This document shows positions 38,721 through 48,508 of a stretch of DNA of 64,000 nucleotides, in pieces. The notes beneath the pieces are model-generated. The model searched no databases, was not told where the DNA came from, and saw nothing but the letters and a program-made list of their open reading frames with translations. Every line of letters begins with the position of its first letter. Position 1 is the first letter of the stretch. A program made the translations under genes and the position numbers. Source of the DNA: an uncultured Clostridium sp. (GTDB lineage: Bacteria; Bacillota; Clostridia; Peptostreptococcales; Peptostreptococcaceae); the NCBI GenBank assembly GCA_945871955.1, contig CAMBXR010000007.1, forward strand, positions 1 through 64,000. The letters run 5' to 3'.

Positions 38721-38800
38721 AGTGAATTTTGAGCAACGGGATAAGTCTGAACCGGTAGCGAAGACTTAGATGTTGGCGACATGAGCGAAGTGAATTTTTT
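38721..38800. repeat. Dispersed hairpin repeat, full copy 2
   Basis: This 80-base element lies in the groEL-ggt gap. It shares its ends and loops with the copy at 26391-26468: GTGAATTTTGAGCAACGG at the 5' end, CCGGTAGCGAAG in the loop, GTTGGCGACATGAGCGAAG then TGAATTTT at the 3' end. The distal stem pairs TAAGTCT with AGACTTA, different bases from copy 1. The rest of the gap (38636-38920) is AT-rich and shows only the ggt ribosome site AGGAGG. Confidence 0.82.
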
Positions 38801-38920
38801 ATTATTAAAAACTTCATATTAGAACATGATTATTTCAAAAGTTCCAAATAATATGATAAAATAGCTTTTTGTATAAATAACTATGTATTTTTAAAATAGA
38901 TATATTGTTAGGAGGATATC

Positions 38921-40732
38921 ATGTTAAAATTTAATAAATTTTTATCGGTAATATTAACTATAAGTATAGTTATATCAGCTGCTACAGGTTGTAGTAAGCA
39001 AAAAAATCAAGATAATAGTAATAATAAAAAAGAAATAAAAATAGAACAAATTGAAAAACCTTCAAGAGGAGTTGTGTCTGATGAAAAAGGTTGGCAGCTT
39101 TGGGATGAAGAAAATCATTTAACTACAGAAGGGAGAAATGCTACAGGAGAAAAGGCAGTAGTTTCATCAGGGAAATATGAAGCATCTAAAGCAGGGCTAG
39201 AAATTATTGAATCTGGTGGAAATGCAGTAGATGCTGCTGTTGCAACAGGATTTGCACTTTGTGTTGTAGAACCAAATGCTACAGGTATAGCTGGTGGTGG
39301 AGTTATGCTTATAAGAAATGAAAAAGGTGAATTAGCATACATAGATTTTAGAGAAACGGCTCCTGCTGCAGCTAATAAATATATGTGGAACTTAGACTCT
39401 AAGGGTAAAGTTGTTGGAGGCGAAAATAAGGATGGAGGCAAATCTGTAGCTATTCCAGGACAAGTTGCAGGTCTTATATATGCCTTTGAAAAATATGGTT
39501 CAGGAAATGTGAGTTTAGAAGAGGTTATGACTCCAGCCATTAATTTAGCTCAGAATGGATTTTATGTAACACCAACACTTTTAAAGGATATGTTAAGTGT
39601 TGAAGAAATGATGGAGAAATATCCAAAACTAAAAAGTTTAATATTAAATGAAGAAGGTTCTTTTTATAAAGTTGGAGATTTATATAAAAATGAAGATCTT
39701 GCAAATACTTTAAAAATAATAGCAAAAGAAGGTAAAGATGGTTTCTATACTGGTGAAATAGCTCAATCCATAGTTGAAAGAGCTAAAAACTACGGCGGAA
39801 TAATTACTTTAGATGATTTATCAAATTATGAGGTTGAAGAATTAGAACCAATTCAAGGAACTTATAGAGGAAAAACTATAATATCATCTCCCCTTCCATC
39901 ATCAGGTGGAACTCATGTTATAGAATCTTTAAATATATTAGAAAACTTTAATATTTCTAATTATGATTTATATTCATCAGAAAGATTACATTTATTTTCT
40001 GAAATATTTAAGATGGTTTACAAAGATAGAGCAAAATATATGGGAGATCCTAAATATGTAGATGTTCCAGAGCATGGATTAATAAGCAAAGCTTATGCAA
40101 AATCATTAGCTGATAAAATAGATATGAATTTATCTAAAGAGTATAATGATGAAGATCCATGGATATATGAACATGAAGATACTACTCATTATTCAGTAGC
40201 AGATAAAGATGGAAATATGGTCGCAGTAACACAAACAATAAACTGGACCTTTGGCTCTGGTGTTGTTGTAGATGATTATGGTTTTGTTCTTAATAATGAA
40301 ATAAGCGACTTTTCTACTGATGTAGATTCACCAAATTGTGTTGAAGGAGGAAAGAAACCTCTAAGTTCCATGAGTCCTACCATTGTTCTAAATGAAGATA
40401 ATACTCCTCTTATGATTTTAGGTTCTCCTGGAGGAGCAAGAATCATTCCAACAGTAACTCAAGTTATTAGTAATGTTATAGATTATAATATGGATATACA
40501 AGATGCCATAGATGCCTACAGGATGTACGACAATACGAAAAATAAAATTATATATGAAGGTGGGTTAAGTAATAGTGCATTGATTGAACTTATAAGCATG
40601 GGACATGAAGTAGAGAAATATGAGGAAGGTTATAATAAACACTTTGGTGGTGTACAAGGAATAGAATACAAAGATAATAAAATAATTGGTGGTGCTGATT
40701 CAAGAAGAGACGGTAAAGCTTTAGCTAATTAA
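38921..40732 (+). CDS. ggt: Gamma-glutamyltransferase lipoprotein
   Basis: GGT cleaves gamma-glutamyl bonds, for example in glutathione, outside the cell. The 603-residue precursor has a lipoprotein signal: basic start, hydrophobic segment and AATGC at about residues 20-24. The large-subunit part includes SGGNAVDAAVATGFAL near residue 99 and AGGGVMLIR near 124. Self-cleavage should occur before the Thr in HEDTTHYSVADKDGN near residue 420. Late motifs PLSSMSPTIVL and GSPGGARIIPTVTQ bind substrate. It stands alone between groEL and the guaB leader. Confidence 0.93.
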   Translation: MLKFNKFLSVILTISIVISAATGCSKQKNQDNSNNKKEIKIEQIEKPSRGVVSDEKGWQLWDEENHLTTEGRNATGEKAVVSSGKYEASKAGLEIIESGGNAVDAAVATGFALCVVEPNATGIAGGGVMLIRNEKGELAYIDFRETAPAAANKYMWNLDSKGKVVGGENKDGGKSVAIPGQVAGLIYAFEKYGSGNVSLEEVMTPAINLAQNGFYVTPTLLKDMLSVEEMMEKYPKLKSLILNEEGSFYKVGDLYKNEDLANTLKIIAKEGKDGFYTGEIAQSIVERAKNYGGIITLDDLSNYEVEELEPIQGTYRGKTIISSPLPSSGGTHVIESLNILENFNISNYDLYSSERLHLFSEIFKMVYKDRAKYMGDPKYVDVPEHGLISKAYAKSLADKIDMNLSKEYNDEDPWIYEHEDTTHYSVADKDGNMVAVTQTINWTFGSGVVVDDYGFVLNNEISDFSTDVDSPNCVEGGKKPLSSMSPTIVLNEDNTPLMILGSPGGARIIPTVTQVISNVIDYNMDIQDAIDAYRMYDNTKNKIIYEGGLSNSALIELISMGHEVEKYEEGYNKHFGGVQGIEYKDNKIIGGADSRRDGKALAN

Positions 40733-40920
40733 TAAATATGTATTAAATATATTAATCATATTCAAATAGAAATAAAAAGTAAAAATAAAGAATAAACTTA
40801 TATAAATGACGCAAAATTAATAACTAATATAAATTTATAAGAACTTATTGACATAAACGAATTATAATGGTAAATTATTATTCAAATATAAAACCAATAA
40901 CGGAAATTTAAAAATAAAAC
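40733..40920 (+). promoter_or_regulatory. ggt-guaB gap with the guaBA promoter
   Basis: The first 115 bases are AT-rich with nothing recognisable. TTGACA (40848-40853), a 17-base spacer and TAAATT (40871-40876) form the promoter. The spacer contains AACGAATTATA, similar to the ACGAA motifs before the purine permease and purE. Confidence 0.65.
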
Positions 40921-40992
40921 CACTCGTATATACTCAGAAAATATGGTCTGAGAGTTTCTACCAAGATGCCGTAAAAATCTTGACTATGAGTG
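40921..40992 (+). ncRNA. Guanine-type purine riboswitch
   Basis: The aptamer has P1 CACTC/GAGTG and the conserved core TATA, ATATGGTCTGAGAGTTTCTACC, CCGTAAA and GACTATG. The base that pairs with the ligand is C at 40984, which specifies guanine or hypoxanthine rather than adenine. After P1, AGTGAAAT can pair with ATTTCACT at 41070-41077, inside the loop of the downstream terminator, forming the antiterminator. Guanine should therefore shut off guaBA, whose product is GMP. The core strings are shown in pieces; together they match the family throughout. Confidence 0.96.
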
Positions 40993-41057
40993 AAATTATA
41001 TATATTTAGGACGAATTAACTGTTTAATAATAGACAGTTTTATATTAAATTTTTTAG

Positions 41058-41109
41058 GCCTGTATAGTGATTTCACTTTTAGTAAAAGTAGAAGCTATAC
41101 AGGTTTTTT
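41058..41109 (+). terminator. Expression-platform terminator of the guanine riboswitch
   Basis: CCTGTATAG pairs with CTATACAGG, with an inner CTTTT/AAAAG stem, and six T follow. It lies 49 bases before guaB. Confidence 0.9.
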
Positions 41110-41145
41110 ATTTAAATATTTAAATTAAAAAGTAAGCAAATTTGA

Positions 41146-42623
<1,478 letters not shown>

Positions 42624-42624
<1 letters not shown>

Positions 42625-44159
42625 TGAAACATGAATTAGTATTAGTTATTGACTTTGGAGGTCAATATAATCAATTAATAGCAAGAAGAGTAAGAGAAAA
42701 TAACGTATACTGTGAGATAATACCATACACAACAGATATAGAAGTTATAAAAGCTAAAAATCCAAAAGGTATTATATTTACAGGTGGACCTAATAGTGCA
42801 TATTTACCAGACTCTCCATCTATATCAAAAGAAATATTTGAAATAGGTGTGCCTATACTTGGAATATGTTATGGACATCAAATAATGTCACATGTTTTAG
42901 GTGGGGTTGTTAGAAAAGGTAATGCAGCTGAAAAAGAATACGGAAAAACAGCTATAACATATAAAGAATCAAAAATATTTGAAGGAATAACAACTAATAC
43001 TGTTTGGATGAGTCATACTGATTTAGTTGATACTTTAGCACCAGGATTTGAAGTAATAGCTTATACTGATGATTGTCCAGTAGCAGCTATACAAAATACA
43101 GAAAAAAATCTTTATGGAGTTCAATTCCATCCAGAAGTTGAACATTGTTTAGAAGGAGATAAAATACTTAAAAACTTCTTATATAATGTTTGTGAAGTGA
43201 GTGGAGACTGGACTACTGATTCATTTATAAATGATAAAATAAAAGAATTAAAAGAAATAATAGGCGATAAAAAAGTACTTTGTGCATTAAGTGGTGGAGT
43301 TGATTCATCAGTTGCAGCTGTACTAGTTCACAAAGCTATTGGAGATAACTTAACATGTGTATTCGTTGATCATGGTTTACTTAGAAAAAATGAAGGAAAT
43401 GATGTTGAAAGAATATTCAGAGATAAGTTTGATATGAACTTAATAAGAGTTAATTGTGAAGATAGATTTTTAGGAAAATTAAAAGGTATTACAGAGCCAG
43501 AAGCTAAGAGAAAAATAATAGGTGAAGAGTTTATAAGAGTATTTGAGGAAGAATCAAATAAACTTGGAAAAATGGACTTCTTAGTTCAAGGAACTATATA
43601 CCCTGACGTTGTTGAAAGTGGTCATGGTGGAGAATCTGCTACTATAAAATCACATCATAATGTTGGAGGAATACCTGAAGATATAGAATTTAAAATAGTT
43701 GAACCTTTAAGAGAATTATTTAAAGATGAAGTTAGAAAAATAGGTTTAGAACTAGGAATAGATGAAGATTTAATATTTAGACATCCATTCCCAGGTCCAG
43801 GGCTTGGAATAAGAGTCATAGGTGAAGTAACAAAAGAAAGATGTGACATACTAAGAGAAGCAGATGCTATATATATGGAAGAGCTTAAAAAAGCTGGTCT
43901 ATATAAAGAAATATGGCAAGCATTCGCTACTCTACCAGATGTAAAAACAGTTGGTGTTATGGGAGATGAAAGAACTTATGCTTACTTAGTAGGTTTAAGA
44001 GCCGTAACATCTTCTGATGGAATGACTTCTGATTGGTACAAAATGCCTTATGATGTTTTAGAAAAAATATCAAATAGAATAGTAAATGAAGTTGATGGAG
44101 CAAATAGAGTTGTTTACGATATAACTTCAAAACCACCAGGAACTATTGAATGGGAATAA
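42624..44159 (+). CDS. guaA: GMP synthase (glutamine-hydrolysing)
   Basis: GuaA aminates XMP to GMP. The 511-residue protein fuses a glutaminase and a synthetase. The glutaminase nucleophile Cys is in [10 protein letters not shown] near residue 82, with the His/Glu pair in [10 protein letters not shown] near 169. The ATP pyrophosphatase loop is [13 protein letters not shown] near 223. The C-terminal dimerisation domain ends KPPGTIEWE. The start overlaps the guaB stop by one base. A terminator follows at 44172. Confidence 0.98.
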
Positions 44160-44171
44160 ATTAATGTTTAT

Positions 44172-44206
44172 AAAGAAACTGTAATTTTATAATTACAGCT
44201 TTCTTT
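44172..44206 (+). terminator. guaBA terminator
   Basis: AAAGAAACTGTAATT pairs with AATTACAGCTTTCTTT around a short loop, with a weak T tract. Confidence 0.8.
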
Positions 44207-44223
44207 AATTTAATTAACTAATA

Positions 44224-44341
44224 AATATTGTTAAAAATAAAGAATATTGTTAAAATAAAAACTATTAAAAATATTATATTTATATATAAAAAAATCTTTG
44301 TGTTTTATGTAATATTATTAGTAATAAATACTAACAATATT
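44224..44341. promoter_or_regulatory. Repeated AATATTGTTA half-sites before the BMP lipoprotein gene
   Basis: AATATTGTTA occurs at 44224-44233 and 44243-44252, and its complement TAACAATATT at 44332-44341. The last copy is one arm of a 31-base inverted repeat (44311-44341) whose arms AATATTATTAGTA and TACTAACAATATT match except for one base around ATAAA. It lies 60 bases before the lipoprotein start. It looks like an operator array or a leader hairpin; the regulator is unknown. Confidence 0.45.
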
Positions 44342-44401
44342 AACATCCAAATGAATTTTATATATATTATCACTATTATAAAGACACTAGGAGGAATGAC
44401 A

Positions 44402-45430
44402 ATGAAATTAAAAAAAATAGTGGCATTAAGCTCAGCATTATTAGTAGCATCTATGAGCTTAGTAGGATGTTCTAATAAAACTAATAATGAACAGTCAAAT
44501 AACAAAACAATAAAAGTTGGAATGGTAGCCGATGTAGGGGGAATAAATGATGAATCATTTAACCAATCTGCATGGGAAGGATTACAACAAGCAGAAAAAG
44601 AATTAGGAATAGAAGCGAAAGTAATAGAATCAAGACAAGCTTCAGAATATTTAGGAAATATAGAAACTTTAGCAGATCAAGGCATGGATTTAATAATAGG
44701 TGTAGGATTTACTATGGTTGAAGACATAAAAGCACAAGCTGCAAACTATCCAGATATAAGCTTTGCAATAGTCGATGAAACTTATGAAGAAATACCATCA
44801 AATGTAACACCAATATTATTTAGAGCTAATGAGGCAGCTTATTTAACTGGATTAATAGCAGGTAAAATGACAAAAACTAATGAAGTTGGATTTATAGGTG
44901 GAATGGATAATCCTGTTGTAAATCAATTTGAATATGGATATAAAGCTGGTGTTGTTGCTGCTAATGATAAAGCTAATGTTAAGGCTCAATATGCTGGTAC
45001 TTTTGGAGATGCAGCAAAAGGTAAATCAATAGCTAATCAAATGTATGCTAACAATATAGATACTATACTTTCAGCAGCAGGTGGTACAGGAATAGGTGCT
45101 ATAGAATCTGCAAAAGAGCAAAATAAATATGCAATAGGTGTAGATAGAGATCAAAGTGACTTAGCTCCAGAAAATATATTAACATCAGCTTTAAAAAAAG
45201 TTAACGTTGGTGTATATGAAACAGTAAAAGCATTTATAGAAGGCGAAGAAATTGGTGGAAAAGAAAGAGTATACGGATTAAAAGAAGATGGTGTTGGTAT
45301 ACCTGAATCTACTAAAAACTTAGTTTCACAAGATATAATAGACTATGTAAATGAAATGGCAGAAAAAGTTAAAAACGGTGAAATTAAAGTTCCAGCTACT
45401 AAAGATGAATATGAAGCTATGAATAAATAA
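44402..45430 (+). CDS. BMP family ABC transporter substrate-binding lipoprotein
   Basis: This protein belongs to the basic membrane protein family (PnrA/Med-like), many of which bind purine nucleosides. I start it at 44402, seven bases after AGGAGG, giving about 342 residues; a longer frame upstream has no ribosome site. A lipobox LVGC lies near residue 21. The mature part starts VGMVADVGGINDESFNQSAW, with VGFIGGMDNPVVNQFEYGYKAG near residue 160. Position between guaBA and a purine permease supports nucleoside uptake. No cognate ATPase or permease is next to it. Confidence 0.9.
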   Translation: MKLKKIVALSSALLVASMSLVGCSNKTNNEQSNNKTIKVGMVADVGGINDESFNQSAWEGLQQAEKELGIEAKVIESRQASEYLGNIETLADQGMDLIIGVGFTMVEDIKAQAANYPDISFAIVDETYEEIPSNVTPILFRANEAAYLTGLIAGKMTKTNEVGFIGGMDNPVVNQFEYGYKAGVVAANDKANVKAQYAGTFGDAAKGKSIANQMYANNIDTILSAAGGTGIGAIESAKEQNKYAIGVDRDQSDLAPENILTSALKKVNVGVYETVKAFIEGEEIGGKERVYGLKEDGVGIPESTKNLVSQDIIDYVNEMAEKVKNGEIKVPATKDEYEAMNK

Positions 45431-45435
45431 TATTG

Positions 45436-45467
45436 AAAAGAGAACAAGAAGACTTGTTCTCTTTTTT
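45436..45467 (+). terminator. BMP lipoprotein gene terminator
   Basis: AAAAGAGAACAAG pairs with CTTGTTCTCTTTT around AAGA, followed by further T. Confidence 0.92.
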
Positions 45468-45531
45468 AGCTCAAAATATAAATTATAAAAATGAAAAATG
45501 TTATATTGGGGCATAATATGTAGAAAAGATA

Positions 45532-45586
45532 TTGACACTTAAGAAATATAATGATATTCTAGTAAGGCATCGAAAAATACGAACTA
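45532..45586 (+). promoter_or_regulatory. Promoter and candidate PurR box of the NCS2 permease gene
   Basis: TTGACA (45532-45537), a 17-base spacer and TATTCT (45555-45560). Just downstream, at about +5 to +18, lies CGAAAAATACGAACTATA with two CGAA copies nine bases apart. ATACGAACTATA resembles the B. subtilis PurBox (AWWWCCGAACWWT). Confidence 0.55.
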
Positions 45587-45654
45587 TATTTTTATATATG
45601 AAAAAAATGTTAAGTATATAATGTATAAAAAACATTGGAGGTAGATGTTATAAT

Positions 45655-46983
45655 ATGGAAATAACAAATTTATCAAAAGACAAAAATAATTTATTAGAAA
45701 GAATTTTTAAATTAGAAAAACATAATACAGATATAAAAACAGAAGTAATGGCTGGGATAACTACATTTATGACAATGGCATATATTTTAGTAGTTAATCC
45801 GATGATACTTTCTCAAACAGGAATGGATCAAGGATCAGTATTTGTTGCTACAGCTTTATCAGCAGCAATAGCAACTTTCTTTATGGGTATTTTAGCTAAT
45901 TATCCAATAGCATTAGCTCCTGGTATGGGATTAAATGTATTCTTTGCTAATACTATAGTTTTACAAATGGGATATTCATGGCAATTTGCTCTTATGGCAG
46001 TGTTTATAGAAGGTCTTATATTTATTTTATTAACAGTAACAAGATTAAGAGAAAAGATAATTGAATGTATACCTATGAACTTAAAATTTGCAGTAACAGC
46101 AGGTGTTGGTTTATTCATAGCATTTGTTGGTTTACAAAATGCAAGTATAGTAGTTGATGGTGCTTTAGGAAATATGCATGATCCATTAGTTATATTAACA
46201 CTATTTGGATTATTAGTAACAGGTGCATTAGTTGCTAAAGATAAAAAAGGTGCATTATTAATATCAATAGTAGTGATATCGGTTATAGGAATGGGTCTTG
46301 GATTAGTGGCCTTACCACAAGGAATAATGTCATTCAATGTACCATCATTAAAACCAGTATTTTTACAAGCATTTTCAGTTGACATAAATGAAATATTTAG
46401 TTTAGATATGGTAATAGCTGTATTTACATTATTATTTGTTGATTTATTTGATACAGTTGGATGTTTAGTAGGTGTTGCTGAAAAAGGAAATCTTTTGGAT
46501 GAAAATGGTAATATACCAAGAGCTAAAGAAGCTATGTTAGCAGATGCTATAGGAACAACTACTGGAGCTTTACTTGGAACATCAACAGTAACTTCATTTA
46601 TAGAAAGTGCTTCAGGAATAGGTGAAGGTGGTAAAACTGGTTTAACAGCTATAACAACAGGAGTATTATTCTTATTATCACTATTCTTTGCTCCATTATT
46701 TATTGCAATACCAACACAAGCTACATCAGCAGTATTAATAATAGTTGGGGTAATGATGGCTGGATCACTTAATAAAATTGATTTTGATGATTTTACAAAT
46801 GCTATACCAGCATTCGTTACATTCTTATTTATGCCTCTTATGGGTAGTATAGGAGACGGGATAATATTTGGTATATTATCTTACACAATATTAAAATTAG
46901 CTACAAATAAAAGAGATGAAGTAAATATATCTATGATAATCTTATCAATTTTATTTGTTATAAAATTCATACTTTTAGGATAG
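45655..46983 (+). CDS. NCS2 family purine permease (AzgA/PbuG-like)
   Basis: This 442-residue membrane protein with 12 or more hydrophobic helices belongs to the AzgA branch of NCS2 transporters, which take up guanine, hypoxanthine or adenine by proton symport. Signatures include MAGITTFMTMAYILVVNP near residue 32, YPIALAPGMGLNVFFA near 83, and LFVDLFDTVGCLVGVAEK near 260. The late motif GTSTVTSFIESASGIGEGGKTG is near 305. It has its own promoter with ACGAA boxes and a terminator. The neighbouring guanine and purine genes make a nucleobase substrate very likely, but which base is not clear. Confidence 0.93.
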   Translation: MEITNLSKDKNNLLERIFKLEKHNTDIKTEVMAGITTFMTMAYILVVNPMILSQTGMDQGSVFVATALSAAIATFFMGILANYPIALAPGMGLNVFFANTIVLQMGYSWQFALMAVFIEGLIFILLTVTRLREKIIECIPMNLKFAVTAGVGLFIAFVGLQNASIVVDGALGNMHDPLVILTLFGLLVTGALVAKDKKGALLISIVVISVIGMGLGLVALPQGIMSFNVPSLKPVFLQAFSVDINEIFSLDMVIAVFTLLFVDLFDTVGCLVGVAEKGNLLDENGNIPRAKEAMLADAIGTTTGALLGTSTVTSFIESASGIGEGGKTGLTAITTGVLFLLSLFFAPLFIAIPTQATSAVLIIVGVMMAGSLNKIDFDDFTNAIPAFVTFLFMPLMGSIGDGIIFGILSYTILKLATNKRDEVNISMIILSILFVIKFILLG

Positions 46984-46990
46984 AAATTAT

Positions 46991-47031
46991 AGAGAGCTAT
47001 TTAATTTTAAATAATTAAGTAGCTCTTTTTT
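46991..47031 (+). terminator. Purine permease gene terminator
   Basis: AGAGAGCTA and TAGCTCTTTT close a longer AT-rich stem with a T run. Confidence 0.8.
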
Positions 47032-47313
47032 GATGTTTAAAATTCTTAGTGAAAAATAATCTTATCATTTTAGATTTTGATATGGCGGATAGTGTTTTAA
47101 TAAATAATCATAAATATAAAATATAGTTGTTATTTTGAAAAAATACTAATTATATTTCGTAATATAACGAATATTAATTAAAATATATATAAAAAAATAA
47201 TAAATTATATTGAAAAAATATTAATATTATTATAATATAATCATGTGATAGTTCGTTTAATGTAGCGAATAATAAATTATTAATATTCGTAATTATAAGT
47301 AGGGAGGAATATA
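47032..47313 (+). promoter_or_regulatory. pur operon promoter region with CGAA/TTCG motifs
   Basis: A promoter TTGAAA (47210-47215), 17 bases, TAATAT (47233-47238) is visible. Around it lie TTCGT (47156-47160), ACGAATATTAAT (47167-47178), GTTCG (47251-47255), CGAAT (47266-47270) and ATTAATATTCGT (47279-47290). The second and last are a perfect 12-base inverted pair. They look like PurR boxes. No riboswitch is visible here, unlike at guaB. Confidence 0.55.
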
Positions 47314-47790
47314 ATGAAAGTAGCAGTAGTGATGGGGTCTAAATCAGACTATCCAAAATTAGAGGAAGGTATAGATTTCTTAAGAAAATATAATGTAGAG
47401 GTTATTGTTCGTGTTTTATCAGCACATAGAACACCTAGAGAATTAGAGCAATTTATCGCAGAGATAGAAAATGAAGTAGATGTAATAATAGCAGCTGCAG
47501 GAAAAGCAGCACATTTACCAGGAGTAATAGCAGCTAATACATTAATTCCAGTAGTAGGATTACCAATAAAATCTTCTACAATGGATGGATTAGATTCACT
47601 TTTATCAATGGTACAAATGCCAAGTGGAATACCAGTAGCCACTGTTACTATAGATTCTGGTCTTAATGCAGTTTTAATGGCCATGCAAATTATGAGTATA
47701 AAATATCCTAAATTAAAAGATGATTTAAAAAATTATAGAGAAGAAATGGCACAAAAAGTATTAAAAGATGATGAAATTTTAAGGGGGTAA
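47314..47790 (+). CDS. purE: N5-carboxyaminoimidazole ribonucleotide mutase
   Basis: PurE makes carboxyaminoimidazole ribonucleotide in purine synthesis. It has 158 residues. The substrate loop [15 protein letters not shown] is near residue 4, [11 protein letters not shown] near 42, and [17 protein letters not shown] near 66. It heads the operon purE-C-F-M-N-H-D-L. purK, needed with class I PurE, is not in the window. A GGGAGG ribosome site precedes the start and purC follows five bases later. Confidence 0.97.
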   Translation: MKVAVVMGSKSDYPKLEEGIDFLRKYNVEVIVRVLSAHRTPRELEQFIAEIENEVDVIIAAAGKAAHLPGVIAANTLIPVVGLPIKSSTMDGLDSLLSMVQMPSGIPVATVTIDSGLNAVLMAMQIMSIKYPKLKDDLKNYREEMAQKVLKDDEILRG

Positions 47791-47795
47791 TTAAC

Positions 47796-48491
47796 ATGTT
47801 ATTATATGAGGGAAAAGCAAAAAAAATATTCAGTACGGAAAATGAAAATGAGTTTATAGTTTACTATAAAGATGATGCAACAGCATTCAATGGAGAAAAA
47901 AAGGCTGAAATAGCATCAAAGGGAATCTTAAATAATAAAATCTCAACAATAATGTTTGAAGAATTAGCAAAAGAGGGAATAGAATCACACTTCATAAAAA
48001 GCCTATCTGATAGAGAAATGTTAGTTAAAAAAGTTGAAATACTACCACTAGAAGTAATAGTAAGAAATATCACAGCAGGTTCATTCTGCAAAAGATATGG
48101 GGTAGAAGAAGGAATAGTTTTAGACCAACCAATATTTGAAATGTCATATAAAAATGATGAATTCGGAGATCCACTATTAAATGATGATCATGCAGTTGCA
48201 TTAAAATTAGCTACTAGAGAAGAAATAGAATTTTTAAGAGCACAAACTTTAAAGATAAATGAAATAATGAAGAAATTCTTCTTAAAAATGGACTTAAAGT
48301 TAGTAGACTTTAAACTTGAATTTGGTAAAGATATTGATGGAAATATTATATTAGCAGATGAAATTTCGCCTGATACTTGTAGACTTTGGGATGTTAATAC
48401 TAATGAAAAATTAGATAAAGATAGATTTAGAAGAGATCTTGGGGATTTAGTTGAAGGGTATGAAGAAGTTTTAGCAAGGCTAAATAAATAA
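47796..48491 (+). CDS. purC: SAICAR synthetase
   Basis: PurC ligates aspartate to carboxyaminoimidazole ribonucleotide with ATP. It has 231 residues. The N-terminal [19 protein letters not shown] is near residues 4-22, [13 protein letters not shown] near 31, and [20 protein letters not shown] near 82-101. The [11 protein letters not shown] motif is near residue 189. GGGGG before the ATG is the ribosome site. It continues the purine operon with five bases after purE. Confidence 0.97.
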   Translation: MLLYEGKAKKIFSTENENEFIVYYKDDATAFNGEKKAEIASKGILNNKISTIMFEELAKEGIESHFIKSLSDREMLVKKVEILPLEVIVRNITAGSFCKRYGVEEGIVLDQPIFEMSYKNDEFGDPLLNDDHAVALKLATREEIEFLRAQTLKINEIMKKFFLKMDLKLVDFKLEFGKDIDGNIILADEISPDTCRLWDVNTNEKLDKDRFRRDLGDLVEGYEEVLARLNK

Positions 48492-48508
48492 TATTAGGAG
48501 GATTTCAT

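Noticed and set aside
44228..44401. Upstream extension of the BMP lipoprotein frame
   Set aside because: The extension has no ribosome site, and a proper lipoprotein signal peptide begins at 44402 after AGGAGG.
45900..46385. Long open frame on the minus strand inside the purine permease gene
   Set aside because: It is a mirror frame of a well-conserved membrane protein gene, with no ribosome site and no recognisable product.
47032..47313. Purine or PRPP riboswitch before purE
   Set aside because: No conserved aptamer core or terminator is visible; the region is AT-rich with CGAA/TTCG motifs only.
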